64,000 nt of DNA, from positions 110,544 through 174,543 of the forward strand of contig JAPPNU010000017.1 in NCBI GenBank assembly GCA_028873695.1, written 5' to 3'. The notes under the pieces are model-generated. The model had not been told where the DNA came from, ran no database searches, and saw only the letters and a list, made by a program, of their open reading frames with translations. The DNA comes from Gemmatimonadota bacterium. Lineage in GTDB: Bacteria > Latescibacterota > UBA2968 > GCA-2709665. The position numbers and the translations under genes are program-made. Positions 26,045-34,750 of the stretch are shown here, in pieces; the first letter of the stretch is position 1, and each line of letters begins with the position of its first letter.

Positions 26045-28135
26045 ATGGCCAGAATTATCGGGGTCGACATCGGGGGCACCTTCACGGACATCCTGGTTCT
26101 GGATGATTCGGGCCCGTCCCTGACCGTGAGGAAAGTACCCACGACCCCGGGTGATCCGTCGCAAGGGTTGATCAAGGGGATAGACGCTATCGGGCACGCG
26201 GACCGCGGAATAGAACTCGTTATCCACGGAACCACCGTGGCGACGAACGCCGTCCTCGAACGCAAGGGCGGACGATGCGGTCTGATCGCCACCCGGGGGT
26301 TCCGGGATATCCTGGAACTCCGGCGGCGCGACCGCCCACATCTCTACGGGCTTACCGGAACCTATGAACCCCTGGTTCCCCGCGACCGCCGCCTGGAAGT
26401 CGCCGAGCGCGTCTCGGCGGAGGGCGAAGTGCTTGTCCCGCTGGACGAAGACGCAGTCCTCTCGTGCGCGGAGACGCTCAAAGCAGAGCATGTGGATGCG
26501 ATCGTCATCTCGTTCATGAATGCGTACGCCAACCCCATCCACGAACGCCGGGCAAAGTCACTCATTGAGAATCGCTATCCGGAAGTGTACGTTGTTGCGT
26601 CCGCGGACGTCCTTCCTTTGATTCGTGAATTCGAACGCACCAGTACGGCCGTCGTGAACGCCTACGTCCAACCCGTCGTCAGCCGATATCTGGCCAACCT
26701 GGAACGCGGCCTCAAGTGCAGGGGATACCGTACGGATCTGCTCGTCATGCAATCGAACGGAGGCATGATGCCTTCCGACGAGGCAGGCAGATACGCCGTT
26801 CAGACCGTATTGTCCGGGCCGGCGGCGGGCGTAATCGCGGCGACGGCCATCGCCGCGGAGAACGAATTCCGAAATCTCATCGCCTACGATATGGGCGGCA
26901 CGAGCCTGGACGTCTCACTGGTCACGGATGGCATCCCGGTGCAGGCTCATGGAACGGAGCTTGATTTCGGCATTCCGATCCTGCTCTCCATGATCGACGT
27001 CCGGACCGTCGGCGCCGGCGGCGGCAGCATCGCGCGCATCGACGACGGCGGCATCCTTCAGGTCGGCCCGGAGAGTGCCGGCGCGGACCCGGGACCGGCG
27101 GGTTACGGACGAGGCGGAAACCTGCCGACGCTTACCGATGCGAATCTTGTGCTGGGCCGAATCAATCCGGAGTATCCCATCGGGGACGGGAAGGGATTCT
27201 CATTTGACCTGGCGAAGGCCAGGCTTGCGCTGGAAGAACACGTCGCCAGACGGCTTGGCCTCTCAGACGCGGAAGCCGCGCGGGCCGTCGTCGCCGTATC
27301 CAACAACCGCATTGCAGGCAGCCTGCGCCGGATATCCATCGACCAGGGACGGGATCCCGTTGACTTCACTCTCTTCGCCTTTGGCGGAAGCGGACCTCTC
27401 CTGGTCGGGTTTCTGATGGATGAACTCGGTATCCCCAGGGGTCTCGTCCCCTACCAACCGGGTATCGCATCCGCCTGGGGCTGCGCAATCGCAGACGTGA
27501 GACGCGATTACGTGACGATGGTCAATCGCCGCATCGACGACCTGGACGCGACGCAAATCCGGCGTATCTTCGACGACGACCGGTCACGTGGAAATGCGTT
27601 CCTGGAGCACGTCAACCTGCCGCTCGGCCATATTCATCTGCTCCGCGAAGCCGACGTCGCGTACGAAGGTCAGACCCACGTTATCCGCACTCTATTGCCG
27701 GATAACGATACAAGCCCGGAGCGCATCGCGAAACGCTTCAGAGCCACGTACCTCCGGCGATACGGAAGCGCGCACGGCGGCTTCGGCCGTCTGGAGGCTC
27801 TGCTGGACGGTATACCCGTTCGATTGCTGAACCTGCGTACCACCATAATCGGCGTACGGAAACACCGCTCTCTGGGCTCATTGCTGACCCCGCCCGCGAC
27901 ATCGCTGGACCAGGCGTACAAAGGCAGCCGCGACGTCTGGGTTGACGACGGGTTCGTAGCGTGCCCGACCTACGAGCGATCCAGAATCCCCTGGGGTTCC
28001 GAACTATCCGGACCGGCTGTCATCGAACAGTCCGACACGACCGTCTGGCTGGATCCTTTCCTGCGCGCGAGCGTATTGGACGGCGGCTCCTTTCTCGTCG
28101 AATCAACCCGGCCGGCACGAGGAAGGCAGCGCTGA
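26045..28135 (+). CDS. hyuA: Hydantoinase A/oxoprolinase family protein (second copy)
   Basis: A HyuA-type protein of 696 residues starting at ATG 26045, seven bases after AGGG. RIIGVDIGGTFTDILVL opens the actin-like ATPase fold; VIHGTTVATNAVLERKGG near 60, NLIAYDMGGTSLDVSLV near 280 and GAGGGSIARI near 330 are the other signatures. The second glycine-rich loop reads DMGGTSLDVS, unlike DMGGTTAKA of the other HyuA here, so the two belong to different branches of the family. ATP-dependent amidohydrolase or carboxylase activity is expected with the HyuB that follows after 47 bases. Substrate unknown. Confidence 0.92.
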   Translation: MARIIGVDIGGTFTDILVLDDSGPSLTVRKVPTTPGDPSQGLIKGIDAIGHADRGIELVIHGTTVATNAVLERKGGRCGLIATRGFRDILELRRRDRPHLYGLTGTYEPLVPRDRRLEVAERVSAEGEVLVPLDEDAVLSCAETLKAEHVDAIVISFMNAYANPIHERRAKSLIENRYPEVYVVASADVLPLIREFERTSTAVVNAYVQPVVSRYLANLERGLKCRGYRTDLLVMQSNGGMMPSDEAGRYAVQTVLSGPAAGVIAATAIAAENEFRNLIAYDMGGTSLDVSLVTDGIPVQAHGTELDFGIPILLSMIDVRTVGAGGGSIARIDDGGILQVGPESAGADPGPAGYGRGGNLPTLTDANLVLGRINPEYPIGDGKGFSFDLAKARLALEEHVARRLGLSDAEAARAVVAVSNNRIAGSLRRISIDQGRDPVDFTLFAFGGSGPLLVGFLMDELGIPRGLVPYQPGIASAWGCAIADVRRDYVTMVNRRIDDLDATQIRRIFDDDRSRGNAFLEHVNLPLGHIHLLREADVAYEGQTHVIRTLLPDNDTSPERIAKRFRATYLRRYGSAHGGFGRLEALLDGIPVRLLNLRTTIIGVRKHRSLGSLLTPPATSLDQAYKGSRDVWVDDGFVACPTYERSRIPWGSELSGPAVIEQSDTTVWLDPFLRASVLDGGSFLVESTRPARGRQR

Positions 28136-28182
28136 ATTCCGGCCGCGGGGAACGTATCATTTGCAATCAGGAGCAGCTTCCA

Positions 28183-29916
28183 ATGGATCCGATCACTCTG
28201 GCTGTAATCCGGGGAAGCCTGGAGCAAATTGCCGATGAGATGGATGCGACGCTGGAACGCATGGCCTTTTCGCCGGTGATTTCCGACGGATTCGACCGGG
28301 CCAGCGGCATCTATGCCGCGAACGACGGCGCGGTCATCGTGCAGGGTCCTCGCGGCCTGCCGAATTTCATCTGCGTGATGCAACACACCGTGCGTTCAGC
28401 CATCGCCCATTTCAAAACGCCCGCAGAGGGTGACGTCTACATCGTCAACGACCCGTACCTCGGCGGCACGCATCTGATGGACGTAAAGTTGATCAGGCCC
28501 TTCTTCTATGGAAACAGACTCGCGTTCTACCTGGCCAACAGCGGGCACTGGCCTGATATTGGCGGCCGGGTTCCGGGCGGGTTCTCGACGAAAGCCACAG
28601 AGGTATTTCAGGAAGGCCTGCGGCTGCCTCCGCTCAAGCTCATAGACGAGGGCAGGCTCAATCAGGACATGGTCGACGTCATCCTGCACAATGTTCGCGT
28701 ACCCGACGAACGGCACGGTGACATCATCGCTCAGGTGGCATCGCTGAACCTCGGCGCCGACAGGCTGACAGCATTGTTGGACCGCTACGGCGAAACGACC
28801 GTGTTCGAGGTCGTCAGCGAACTGGAGCTTCGTTCCGAAAAGATGATGCGGAAACACATCGCCGCCATTCCCGACGGTCGTTACGCCTTTGACGAATACA
28901 TGGACAGTGACGGCGTGGATTGGAAGCCGTTGCATATCCATCTCGAAATGACCGTTGACGGCGACTGCGTTCACGTTGACCTCTCGGAAAGCAGCCCGGC
29001 GTGCCGCGGGCCGCTCAACAGTGTATTGAGTACGACGATGGCAGGCGTCTTCATCGCGTTCAAGCATTTTTATCCCGAAGTGCCCATCAACAGAGGCTGT
29101 TTCAGACCCTTCACTTTCAATATTCCCTCCACCACCTTTCTGCACGCCCTGCCGCCGCGTCCCGTCTCCGGCTGCGCGGCGGAAGTCTGTCAGCGAATAA
29201 TCGATGCGGTACTGGGCGCGATGAGCCGGGCCGTCCCGGACCGGTGCTACGCCGGACCCATGGGAACCGTCACCAATCTTTCCGTGGGCGGAGACGATCC
29301 GAAAAGGGGATATTTCGTCTTCTATTCCTTTATTGGCGGGGGTTACGGCGGAAACTACCTGACGGACGGGCTGACCAACGGCAATCCCACCATCGCCGTC
29401 GCCCGCACGCAGGCGCTGGAGATCTTCGAGTCCCGGTATCCCGTACTCTTCGAAACCTACGCCCTGCGCGAGGACTCCGGCGGACCCGGGTTTCGCAGGG
29501 GCGGATTCGGCGTCGTACTCGAATTTGTGCTCAGACGCGGCGAGGCCAGCGCCTCTCTTCTCGGAGACCGGGGCCGGTTCCGGCCCTGCGGGGTACTCGG
29601 CGGCAGACCGGGCAAGGCTGCCAAACACACCTTTACGTTGCGGGGCAAGGCGTACCGGCCGCCGCACATTACAAAGGACGAGGGCGTCCATATGGTCGCG
29701 GGCGACTGCCTCAGGCTCGAAACCCCCGGCGGAGGCGGATACGGTGCACCCGAATCGCGATCGGCTGAAGCGGTCCTGGAAGACGTAAGGCGAGGGTATT
29801 TCTCACGGGAGGCTGCAGAGGCTCAATATGGCGTTGTAATCCGACCCGACGTGCTTGAAGTCGACACACCGGCGACCGCCAGGCTGAGGGACTCACGTAT
29901 AAGTACCCACACCTGA
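28183..29916 (+). CDS. hyuB: Hydantoinase B/oxoprolinase family protein (second copy)
   Basis: A 577-residue HyuB-type protein; ATG 28183 has AGGAG nine bases upstream. The N-terminus ITLAVIRGSLEQIADEMDATL, the blocks VYIVNDPYLGGTHLMDVKL near 85, WPDIGGRVPGG near 125 and VDLSESSPACRGPLNS near 265, and the C-terminal ETPGGGGYGAPESR near 525 are all typical. The GTVTNLSVGGDD block at about 360 lies where family members bind metal and substrate. Together with the preceding HyuA it would form a complete complex. It ends 47 bases before a convergent short-chain dehydrogenase. Confidence 0.9.
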   Translation: MDPITLAVIRGSLEQIADEMDATLERMAFSPVISDGFDRASGIYAANDGAVIVQGPRGLPNFICVMQHTVRSAIAHFKTPAEGDVYIVNDPYLGGTHLMDVKLIRPFFYGNRLAFYLANSGHWPDIGGRVPGGFSTKATEVFQEGLRLPPLKLIDEGRLNQDMVDVILHNVRVPDERHGDIIAQVASLNLGADRLTALLDRYGETTVFEVVSELELRSEKMMRKHIAAIPDGRYAFDEYMDSDGVDWKPLHIHLEMTVDGDCVHVDLSESSPACRGPLNSVLSTTMAGVFIAFKHFYPEVPINRGCFRPFTFNIPSTTFLHALPPRPVSGCAAEVCQRIIDAVLGAMSRAVPDRCYAGPMGTVTNLSVGGDDPKRGYFVFYSFIGGGYGGNYLTDGLTNGNPTIAVARTQALEIFESRYPVLFETYALREDSGGPGFRRGGFGVVLEFVLRRGEASASLLGDRGRFRPCGVLGGRPGKAAKHTFTLRGKAYRPPHITKDEGVHMVAGDCLRLETPGGGGYGAPESRSAEAVLEDVRRGYFSREAAEAQYGVVIRPDVLEVDTPATARLRDSRISTHT

Positions 29917-29963
29917 CCGGTACCGCCCGGCGAATAGCGTCGTTCCCGCGACGGGTTTGCCGT

Positions 29964-30734
29964 CTACATCGTACGTGCCAGCAGTCCGCCATCCACCACG
30001 AGCGACGTGCCGGTAATGAACGATGCCTCGTCGGAAGCCAGGAAGAGCACCGCGGACGCGATGTCGGCAGGCGTGCCGACCCGTTTCGCCGGCACTATTT
30101 CGCCCAGCCTGCGCCGTTCGTCCGCGGAGACTTCAACCCGGTCCCAGAGCGGCGTCTGAATCGCGCCGGGAAGCACGGCATTTGCACGGATTTCCGGCCC
30201 GTAATCCAGCGCCAGGACCCGTGTAATGCCCAGCACGCCGGCCTTGGCGGCATCGTAGGCAGTATTGGTCTCGAACCCCACCAGTGAGTGCACCGAACCC
30301 GTATTGACGATGGCCCCGCCTCCGGTCCTCAACATTGCCGGTATCGCGTACTTGGCGGCCAGATAGATCGCTTTCAATCCCGTGTTCAGCGTCCTGTCCC
30401 AAACGGCTTCCTCCAGTTCCGTGGCCGGCGCATTGCGATACCAGATCGCGTTGTTGTGGAGAATATCCAGCCTGCCGAACGCCTTCTCGGTCTCCGAAAC
30501 CATCCGGCGCACCTGTACCGCTTCACTCACGTCGGCTTCGACAAAAACCGCCTCTCCACCGTTGGCCGCAATTTGGTCCACGGTCTCTAAACCGCCCGCC
30601 ACGTCCACGTCCGCCACGGTTACCCGGGCGCCTTCGGCGGCCAGAAGATTCGCCGTACTCTCGCCGATACCCGATGCCGCCCCGGTTACGATCGCCACCC
30701 GACCCGCGACCCGTCCCGATATGTGATTTCCCAC
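29964..30734 (-). CDS. Short-chain dehydrogenase/reductase
   Basis: A 256-residue classical SDR. TGAASGIGES near residue 17 binds the dinucleotide, ADVDVAGG with the acidic residue after beta strand 2 points to NAD rather than NADP, and LHNNAIWYRNA has the NNA block. The catalytic residues are Ser in NTGSVHSLVG (near 145), Tyr and Lys in AYDAAKAG (near 158). The C-terminal VVDGGL is usual. It is divergent from another SDR gene across 263 bases that hold a perfect inverted repeat. Substrate unknown. Confidence 0.9.
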   Translation of the reverse strand: MGNHISGRVAGRVAIVTGAASGIGESTANLLAAEGARVTVADVDVAGGLETVDQIAANGGEAVFVEADVSEAVQVRRMVSETEKAFGRLDILHNNAIWYRNAPATELEEAVWDRTLNTGLKAIYLAAKYAIPAMLRTGGGAIVNTGSVHSLVGFETNTAYDAAKAGVLGITRVLALDYGPEIRANAVLPGAIQTPLWDRVEVSADERRRLGEIVPAKRVGTPADIASAVLFLASDEASFITGTSLVVDGGLLARTM

Positions 30735-30772
30735 AACCTGCCTCCCCTGTGATTGGATTCCGGTGCATTATT

Positions 30773-30789
30773 TCCTGAAGCATTCAGGA
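30773..30789. promoter_or_regulatory. Inverted repeat in divergent SDR promoter region
   Basis: TCCTGAA and TTCAGGA form a perfect 7-bp inverted repeat with a 3-base centre, 39 bases upstream of the minus-strand SDR gene. The size and place suit a repressor binding site for the divergent SDR pair; no regulator gene is nearby. Confidence 0.35.
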
Positions 30790-30997
30790 TTTATCCGCAC
30801 CGAAGCCGAGAAATTCCTATCTTTAAGACCTGGACGCGGAAATATCAGACCCGGTGTGTTCAACGCAGAAACCCGTTCCCGGGTCGGAATTCACCGCACC
30901 CAACGGACAAGAATGAAGCAAATGCCGGAAACACCGGGCGGTTTCGCATTGCACGGAACCGCCGGCGAATTCCGAAGAAGATAGGCGAGATTAAACT

Positions 30998-31768
30998 ATG
31001 GCGCCAGTCGCACTGGTAACGGGCTCGAGCCGTGGGATCGGCCGGGCGATCGCATGCTGTCTGGCCGACGTCGGCTACGATATCGTCGTCAACTACGAAA
31101 AGAATCTCGATGCCGCAAAGCAGACCGCCGACGAGGTCCGGAAGAGAAATCGCCGGCCGCGCATCTGCGGGGCGTCTGTCGCGGTTCCCGATGAGAGCCG
31201 GCGCCTGATCGAATTCACGATGGACGCCTTCGGCCGCATCGACCTGCTCGTAAACAACGCCGGCATCGCCCCGCGCACCCGCAGGGATATTCTCGAAACG
31301 CCGCCTGAAAGTTACGATGAAGTCCTTGACACCAACCTCAAGGGCCCCTACTTCCTGACCCAACTGGCTGCCACGCATATGATTCAACTCACCGGAAACG
31401 GGATCATTCCGAAGGCCAGAATCGTCAACATCACATCGATCTCAGCCTTCGCGAGCTCCACGTCCAGGGGCGAGTATTGTATCTCCAAGGCAGGCCTCAG
31501 CATGATGACGATGCTTTTTGCGGCCAGACTGGCGGAACACGGAATCACCGTCAACGAAATCCAGCCCGGCGTCATCAAAACGGATATGACGGGCCCGGTC
31601 AGGGAGATTTACGACCGGCGAATCGCGGAAGGCCTTACGCCCATCCGGCGCTGGGGTCAGCCCGAAGACGTGGGGAAAGCCGTAGCCGCAGTGGCGCTGG
31701 GTTATTTCGACTTTACGACCGGCGCCGCGATCCCGGTCGACGGCGGATTTCACCTGCGGCGCCTTTGA
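30998..31768 (+). CDS. Short-chain dehydrogenase, 3-oxoacyl-ACP reductase-like
   Basis: A 256-residue SDR. LVTGSSRGIGRAIACCLAD at residue 6 with arginine after the glycine-rich loop suggests NADP preference. LVNNAGIAPRTRRD is the NNAG block, Ser in NITSISAFAS and the Tyr/Lys of EYCISKAGLSM complete the catalytic set. The C-terminal GAAIPVDGGFH is intact. It is annotated best as FabG-like, but the position outside any fatty-acid gene cluster and beside another SDR speaks for a role in small-molecule metabolism. The ATG at 30998 has a weak AGGCGAG upstream. Confidence 0.88.
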   Translation: MAPVALVTGSSRGIGRAIACCLADVGYDIVVNYEKNLDAAKQTADEVRKRNRRPRICGASVAVPDESRRLIEFTMDAFGRIDLLVNNAGIAPRTRRDILETPPESYDEVLDTNLKGPYFLTQLAATHMIQLTGNGIIPKARIVNITSISAFASSTSRGEYCISKAGLSMMTMLFAARLAEHGITVNEIQPGVIKTDMTGPVREIYDRRIAEGLTPIRRWGQPEDVGKAVAAVALGYFDFTTGAAIPVDGGFHLRRL

Positions 31769-31801
31769 TTCCAGGAAAAATCCCGTTTGCGACCGGGAAA
31801 A

Positions 31802-31830
31802 TTGACTTATCGGCGGACCGTCGTTATATT
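31802..31830 (+). promoter_or_regulatory. Sigma70-type promoter upstream of the zinc-ribbon gene
   Basis: TTGACT at 31802-31807 and TATATT at 31825-31830 are spaced by 17 bases. The -10 ends 150 bases before the ATG at 31980, leaving a long leader with no evident structure. Confidence 0.55.
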
Positions 31831-31979
31831 TATATCGGCGTGCCGGTGTCGAACGTTATTTGTTGCAGAAAGGCCGCTTCGAAGACCACAACGGCGAGAT
31901 TCCGTGCCCGTGTCGGCAGGATTCAGTTCTCTTTCTTCCGCCTGCGAACGCAACGCAGGCTTCAGTTTGGTGAGGCCGT

Positions 31980-32753
31980 ATGTTAAAGGGCATCTTTAAA
32001 CGTGACGAGGAAGAAAATTCCGCTTCGAGCCGCGAGAGGCAGATCGTAATCGAGGGCCAGACGGAAGAAGTCGAAGAAGCCATGCATCTGCTTTCCGAGA
32101 AAGACTCGGACGACCTCGACGAAACGATGGAACAGATCGACGCCGCCGTCAGGAAGGCCGCAAAAACCACGCTCCAGGACATCCGGATGATGGAGGAAGG
32201 CCGGTGTCCTGCATGCGGCCACAAAACGCGTCAGTTTCTCTTTACCAGTGTCTGCGCCGGCTGCGGATGGTTTTCGTTCATCTCGCCCGAAGAGGGCCAG
32301 TCCATCATCCACCTCAAAACCGGGAACAACATCGAATGCGGCACCACGTTCGACACGCAGGGCGGTTATATCCTGGGGATTACGGACGGCGTGGTACGTG
32401 CGAAGGTCTCCAAGGATAACGTCCAGCATATCGAATACGTCTGGTCCGACGAGGAAATCGAAAAGAAACGTACGGCGCGCGCGCGCGAGCAGGCCGGCAT
32501 CTGCGGCTGGTGTGAAAAAACCCTGAAACAGGCCGAAGAGGACGTCATTGTCGTCTACGCCGCGTTCGGCAGCTATCAGGACCGGTACGTCTTCTGCTCG
32601 CAGCGATGCTGTGAAGCGTTTCAGGGGCAATACCCGATCCGGGTGCACAAGAACTGCTACAACCGGACCTGTCCGGATTGCGATCTGTGCATCAAGAAAT
32701 TCAGCGGCGAAGACGAGACGATTTTCCGTCAGCTCCACACGGTAGACGAATAA
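31980..32753 (+). CDS. Cysteine-rich zinc-ribbon protein of unknown function
   Basis: A 257-residue soluble protein I do not recognise. An acidic, helical N-terminus (residues 1-70) precedes a first zinc ribbon CPACG-x12-CAGCG (about 77-96). Residues ~100-160 look like a small beta domain (LKTGNNIECGTTFDTQGGYILGI at about 114-136). A second cysteine set follows: CGWC near 171, FCSQRCCEAF near 204 (like the TRASH/MYM-type FCSxxC) and CPDCDLCIKKF near 231. Fourteen cysteines suggest two or three zinc sites and possibly nucleic-acid or protein binding, which is inference. It has its own promoter and converges with the ABC exporter operon 19 bases downstream. Confidence 0.6.
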   Translation: MLKGIFKRDEEENSASSRERQIVIEGQTEEVEEAMHLLSEKDSDDLDETMEQIDAAVRKAAKTTLQDIRMMEEGRCPACGHKTRQFLFTSVCAGCGWFSFISPEEGQSIIHLKTGNNIECGTTFDTQGGYILGITDGVVRAKVSKDNVQHIEYVWSDEEIEKKRTARAREQAGICGWCEKTLKQAEEDVIVVYAAFGSYQDRYVFCSQRCCEAFQGQYPIRVHKNCYNRTCPDCDLCIKKFSGEDETIFRQLHTVDE

Positions 32754-32772
32754 GTACGTTCCGGACTTTCTG

Positions 32773-34701
32773 TCACGTCGCGTCGCCGGTGATCCCGCGT
32801 TCAGATCCGCCTGCAAACGCGCCTTCCGGCCGCTGCTGCTCGTCGTAGAGCCTGCCGTATACCCCGCCGCGGGACAACAGTTCTTCGTGGGTTCCCCATC
32901 CCGCCATTCGTCCCCTGTCGAGTACCAGAATCCTTTCCGCACGGGCGGCCGTTGAGATCCGGTGCGTGATGACGAATGTCGTCCGTCCCGCCATAACCCG
33001 ATCCAGGGTCTCCTGAATCCGCGCCTCGGTGCCGGCGTCGAGGGCGGACGTCGTGTCATCGAGAATCAGGATGGCGGGGTCGGTCAATAGCGCCATTGCA
33101 AGCGCCAATCGCTGCTTCTGCCCGCCGGACAGGTTGCCGCCGCCTTCTTCCACCATGTACTCGTATTTTTCGGGCAGGCTCATGATGAAGTCGTGCAATT
33201 CCGCTCGCCCGGCAGCCTCCATAATCTGATCCGGCGTTGCGCCGTCCCGGCCGTAAACGATATTCTGGGCGATCGTACCTGAAAACAGCACGGGCTCCTG
33301 CGGCACCATGCTGACGTGCCGGCGGATGCTCGAAAGACGGACGTCGCGAAGATCGTAGTCATCCAGCAGAATACTTCCCCCTGTCGGTTCGTACAGCCTC
33401 AGCAACAGGCTTAACAGCGTACTCTTGCCGGCGCCGGAAGGCCCCACGACCGCCACCGACGCGCCGGCCTGTACTGAAAAGGTCAAGTCCTCTAATACGT
33501 CACCCGCGACGGGGCTGTATTGGAACCGGACGTTTCGGAAAATGACTCGACCCCGCAACTGTTTCAACGGGATCGCGTTGGGCCGGTCGCGGATCGAAAT
33601 CTCCTCGTCGAGGACTTCGAATACCCTCGAGACAACGACCGCCATCTGCCGGAAGACCATATTCACGTTGGCAAGCGCCACCAGCGGCATAAACAGGCTG
33701 GAGAGCGACATATTGAAGAAAATAAGTTCGCCCACCGTCAGGTCCCCGCTTCGAACCATCAGCGCACCCCAATATAGAATGAGCGCAACGGCGATAGCGC
33801 TTATGGACGCGCAGGCGGCACGAAGACTCGCGTTCAACATGGAATTGCGAATTGAAAGCCTGAATATCGTGACCAGGCGTTTGAAGAACATCCTGCGTTC
33901 GTACCGTTCTTTCGCAAACGAATAGACCACCCGTATGCCGCGGACCCGTTCCTCCAGAACTCCGTACGTGTCCGAATACGCTTCCCGCATGCGGGCGAAC
34001 GTCTCCGAAACAGGCCGCTGGAACAGCTTGTAGGTAATCGCGTAAAGGGGCAGCGCCAAAAACGCCAGCACCGCGAGTTCCACGTTTATCAGCAGCAGGA
34101 CCACAATGCCTATCACGATCTTGGACATATGGCCGATCGCTTCGACGAGTGTCGTGGTGACCTCGCTTTCCAGCAATTGAACGTCATCCAGGATACGCGA
34201 CATAATCTTGCCGGTCTGCTTTCTGTCGAAAAACGTCATTTGCAACTTCTGCACCTTCTGGTGCAGATCGAGCCGCACGCGGTACACGATTCGATTGCCC
34301 ACAAAAGCAATGTTGTAGTTATATAGCCAGGTCAGCCCCGCGAATGCGAAACGTACCGTCAGGTACAGGGCAAACACCGCCCAGAGCCATTGGATTTTCT
34401 CGGTGCGGCTTTTCGTCGGCGCAGGGCGGTCTACGTCCCACCCGTGCGGCAGGACCCGCTCCGGGTCCCGCGCCGCGGGGTCTTCCGCCGAATCCGCCGG
34501 AGGCCCGTCATTCGACCTGCCGCGGGACGTCTCCTCCGCCAGGGGCCTGATCTGCAGGACGTCGTCAACCGTCGTCTTGGTGATGAATCCCAAAACGTAG
34601 AAATACGAGCCGGATATCCCCGCAAGGCCCATGACCAGCACAACGCGAAAACGGAACGGCCGTACATACGTCCTGATGAATCTGGAGAAATTGGAGTTCA
34701 T
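32773..34701 (-). CDS. ABC exporter half-transporter, degenerate-site subunit
   Basis: A 642-residue type IV ABC exporter (TMD-NBD); ATG 34701 is preferred over a TTG at 34785 that would overlap the upstream gene. Six membrane helices occupy roughly residues 15-340, with a hydrophilic insert near 60-110. In the NBD the Walker A is GPSGAGKST near 419, the signature LSGGQKQRL near 522 and the Walker B LILDDTTSALD near 545. The catalytic glutamate after Walker B is replaced by aspartate while the signature is canonical. The partner gene shows the reverse. That is the hallmark of heterodimeric exporters such as TM287/288 and BmrCD with one inactive ATP site. Substrates could be lipids or drugs. 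Confidence 0.9.
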   Translation of the reverse strand: MNSNFSRFIRTYVRPFRFRVVLVMGLAGISGSYFYVLGFITKTTVDDVLQIRPLAEETSRGRSNDGPPADSAEDPAARDPERVLPHGWDVDRPAPTKSRTEKIQWLWAVFALYLTVRFAFAGLTWLYNYNIAFVGNRIVYRVRLDLHQKVQKLQMTFFDRKQTGKIMSRILDDVQLLESEVTTTLVEAIGHMSKIVIGIVVLLLINVELAVLAFLALPLYAITYKLFQRPVSETFARMREAYSDTYGVLEERVRGIRVVYSFAKERYERRMFFKRLVTIFRLSIRNSMLNASLRAACASISAIAVALILYWGALMVRSGDLTVGELIFFNMSLSSLFMPLVALANVNMVFRQMAVVVSRVFEVLDEEISIRDRPNAIPLKQLRGRVIFRNVRFQYSPVAGDVLEDLTFSVQAGASVAVVGPSGAGKSTLLSLLLRLYEPTGGSILLDDYDLRDVRLSSIRRHVSMVPQEPVLFSGTIAQNIVYGRDGATPDQIMEAAGRAELHDFIMSLPEKYEYMVEEGGGNLSGGQKQRLALAMALLTDPAILILDDTTSALDAGTEARIQETLDRVMAGRTTFVITHRISTAARAERILVLDRGRMAGWGTHEELLSRGGVYGRLYDEQQRPEGAFAGGSERGITGDAT

Positions 34702-34750
34702 GAAACGCGCCTGAATCGCCGTATCCGGCTGTTTCCGACCACGTGGTTTC

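Noticed and set aside
28396..29691. Minus-strand open frame of 431 codons
   Set aside because: It is antisense to the second hyuB and shows no family pattern.
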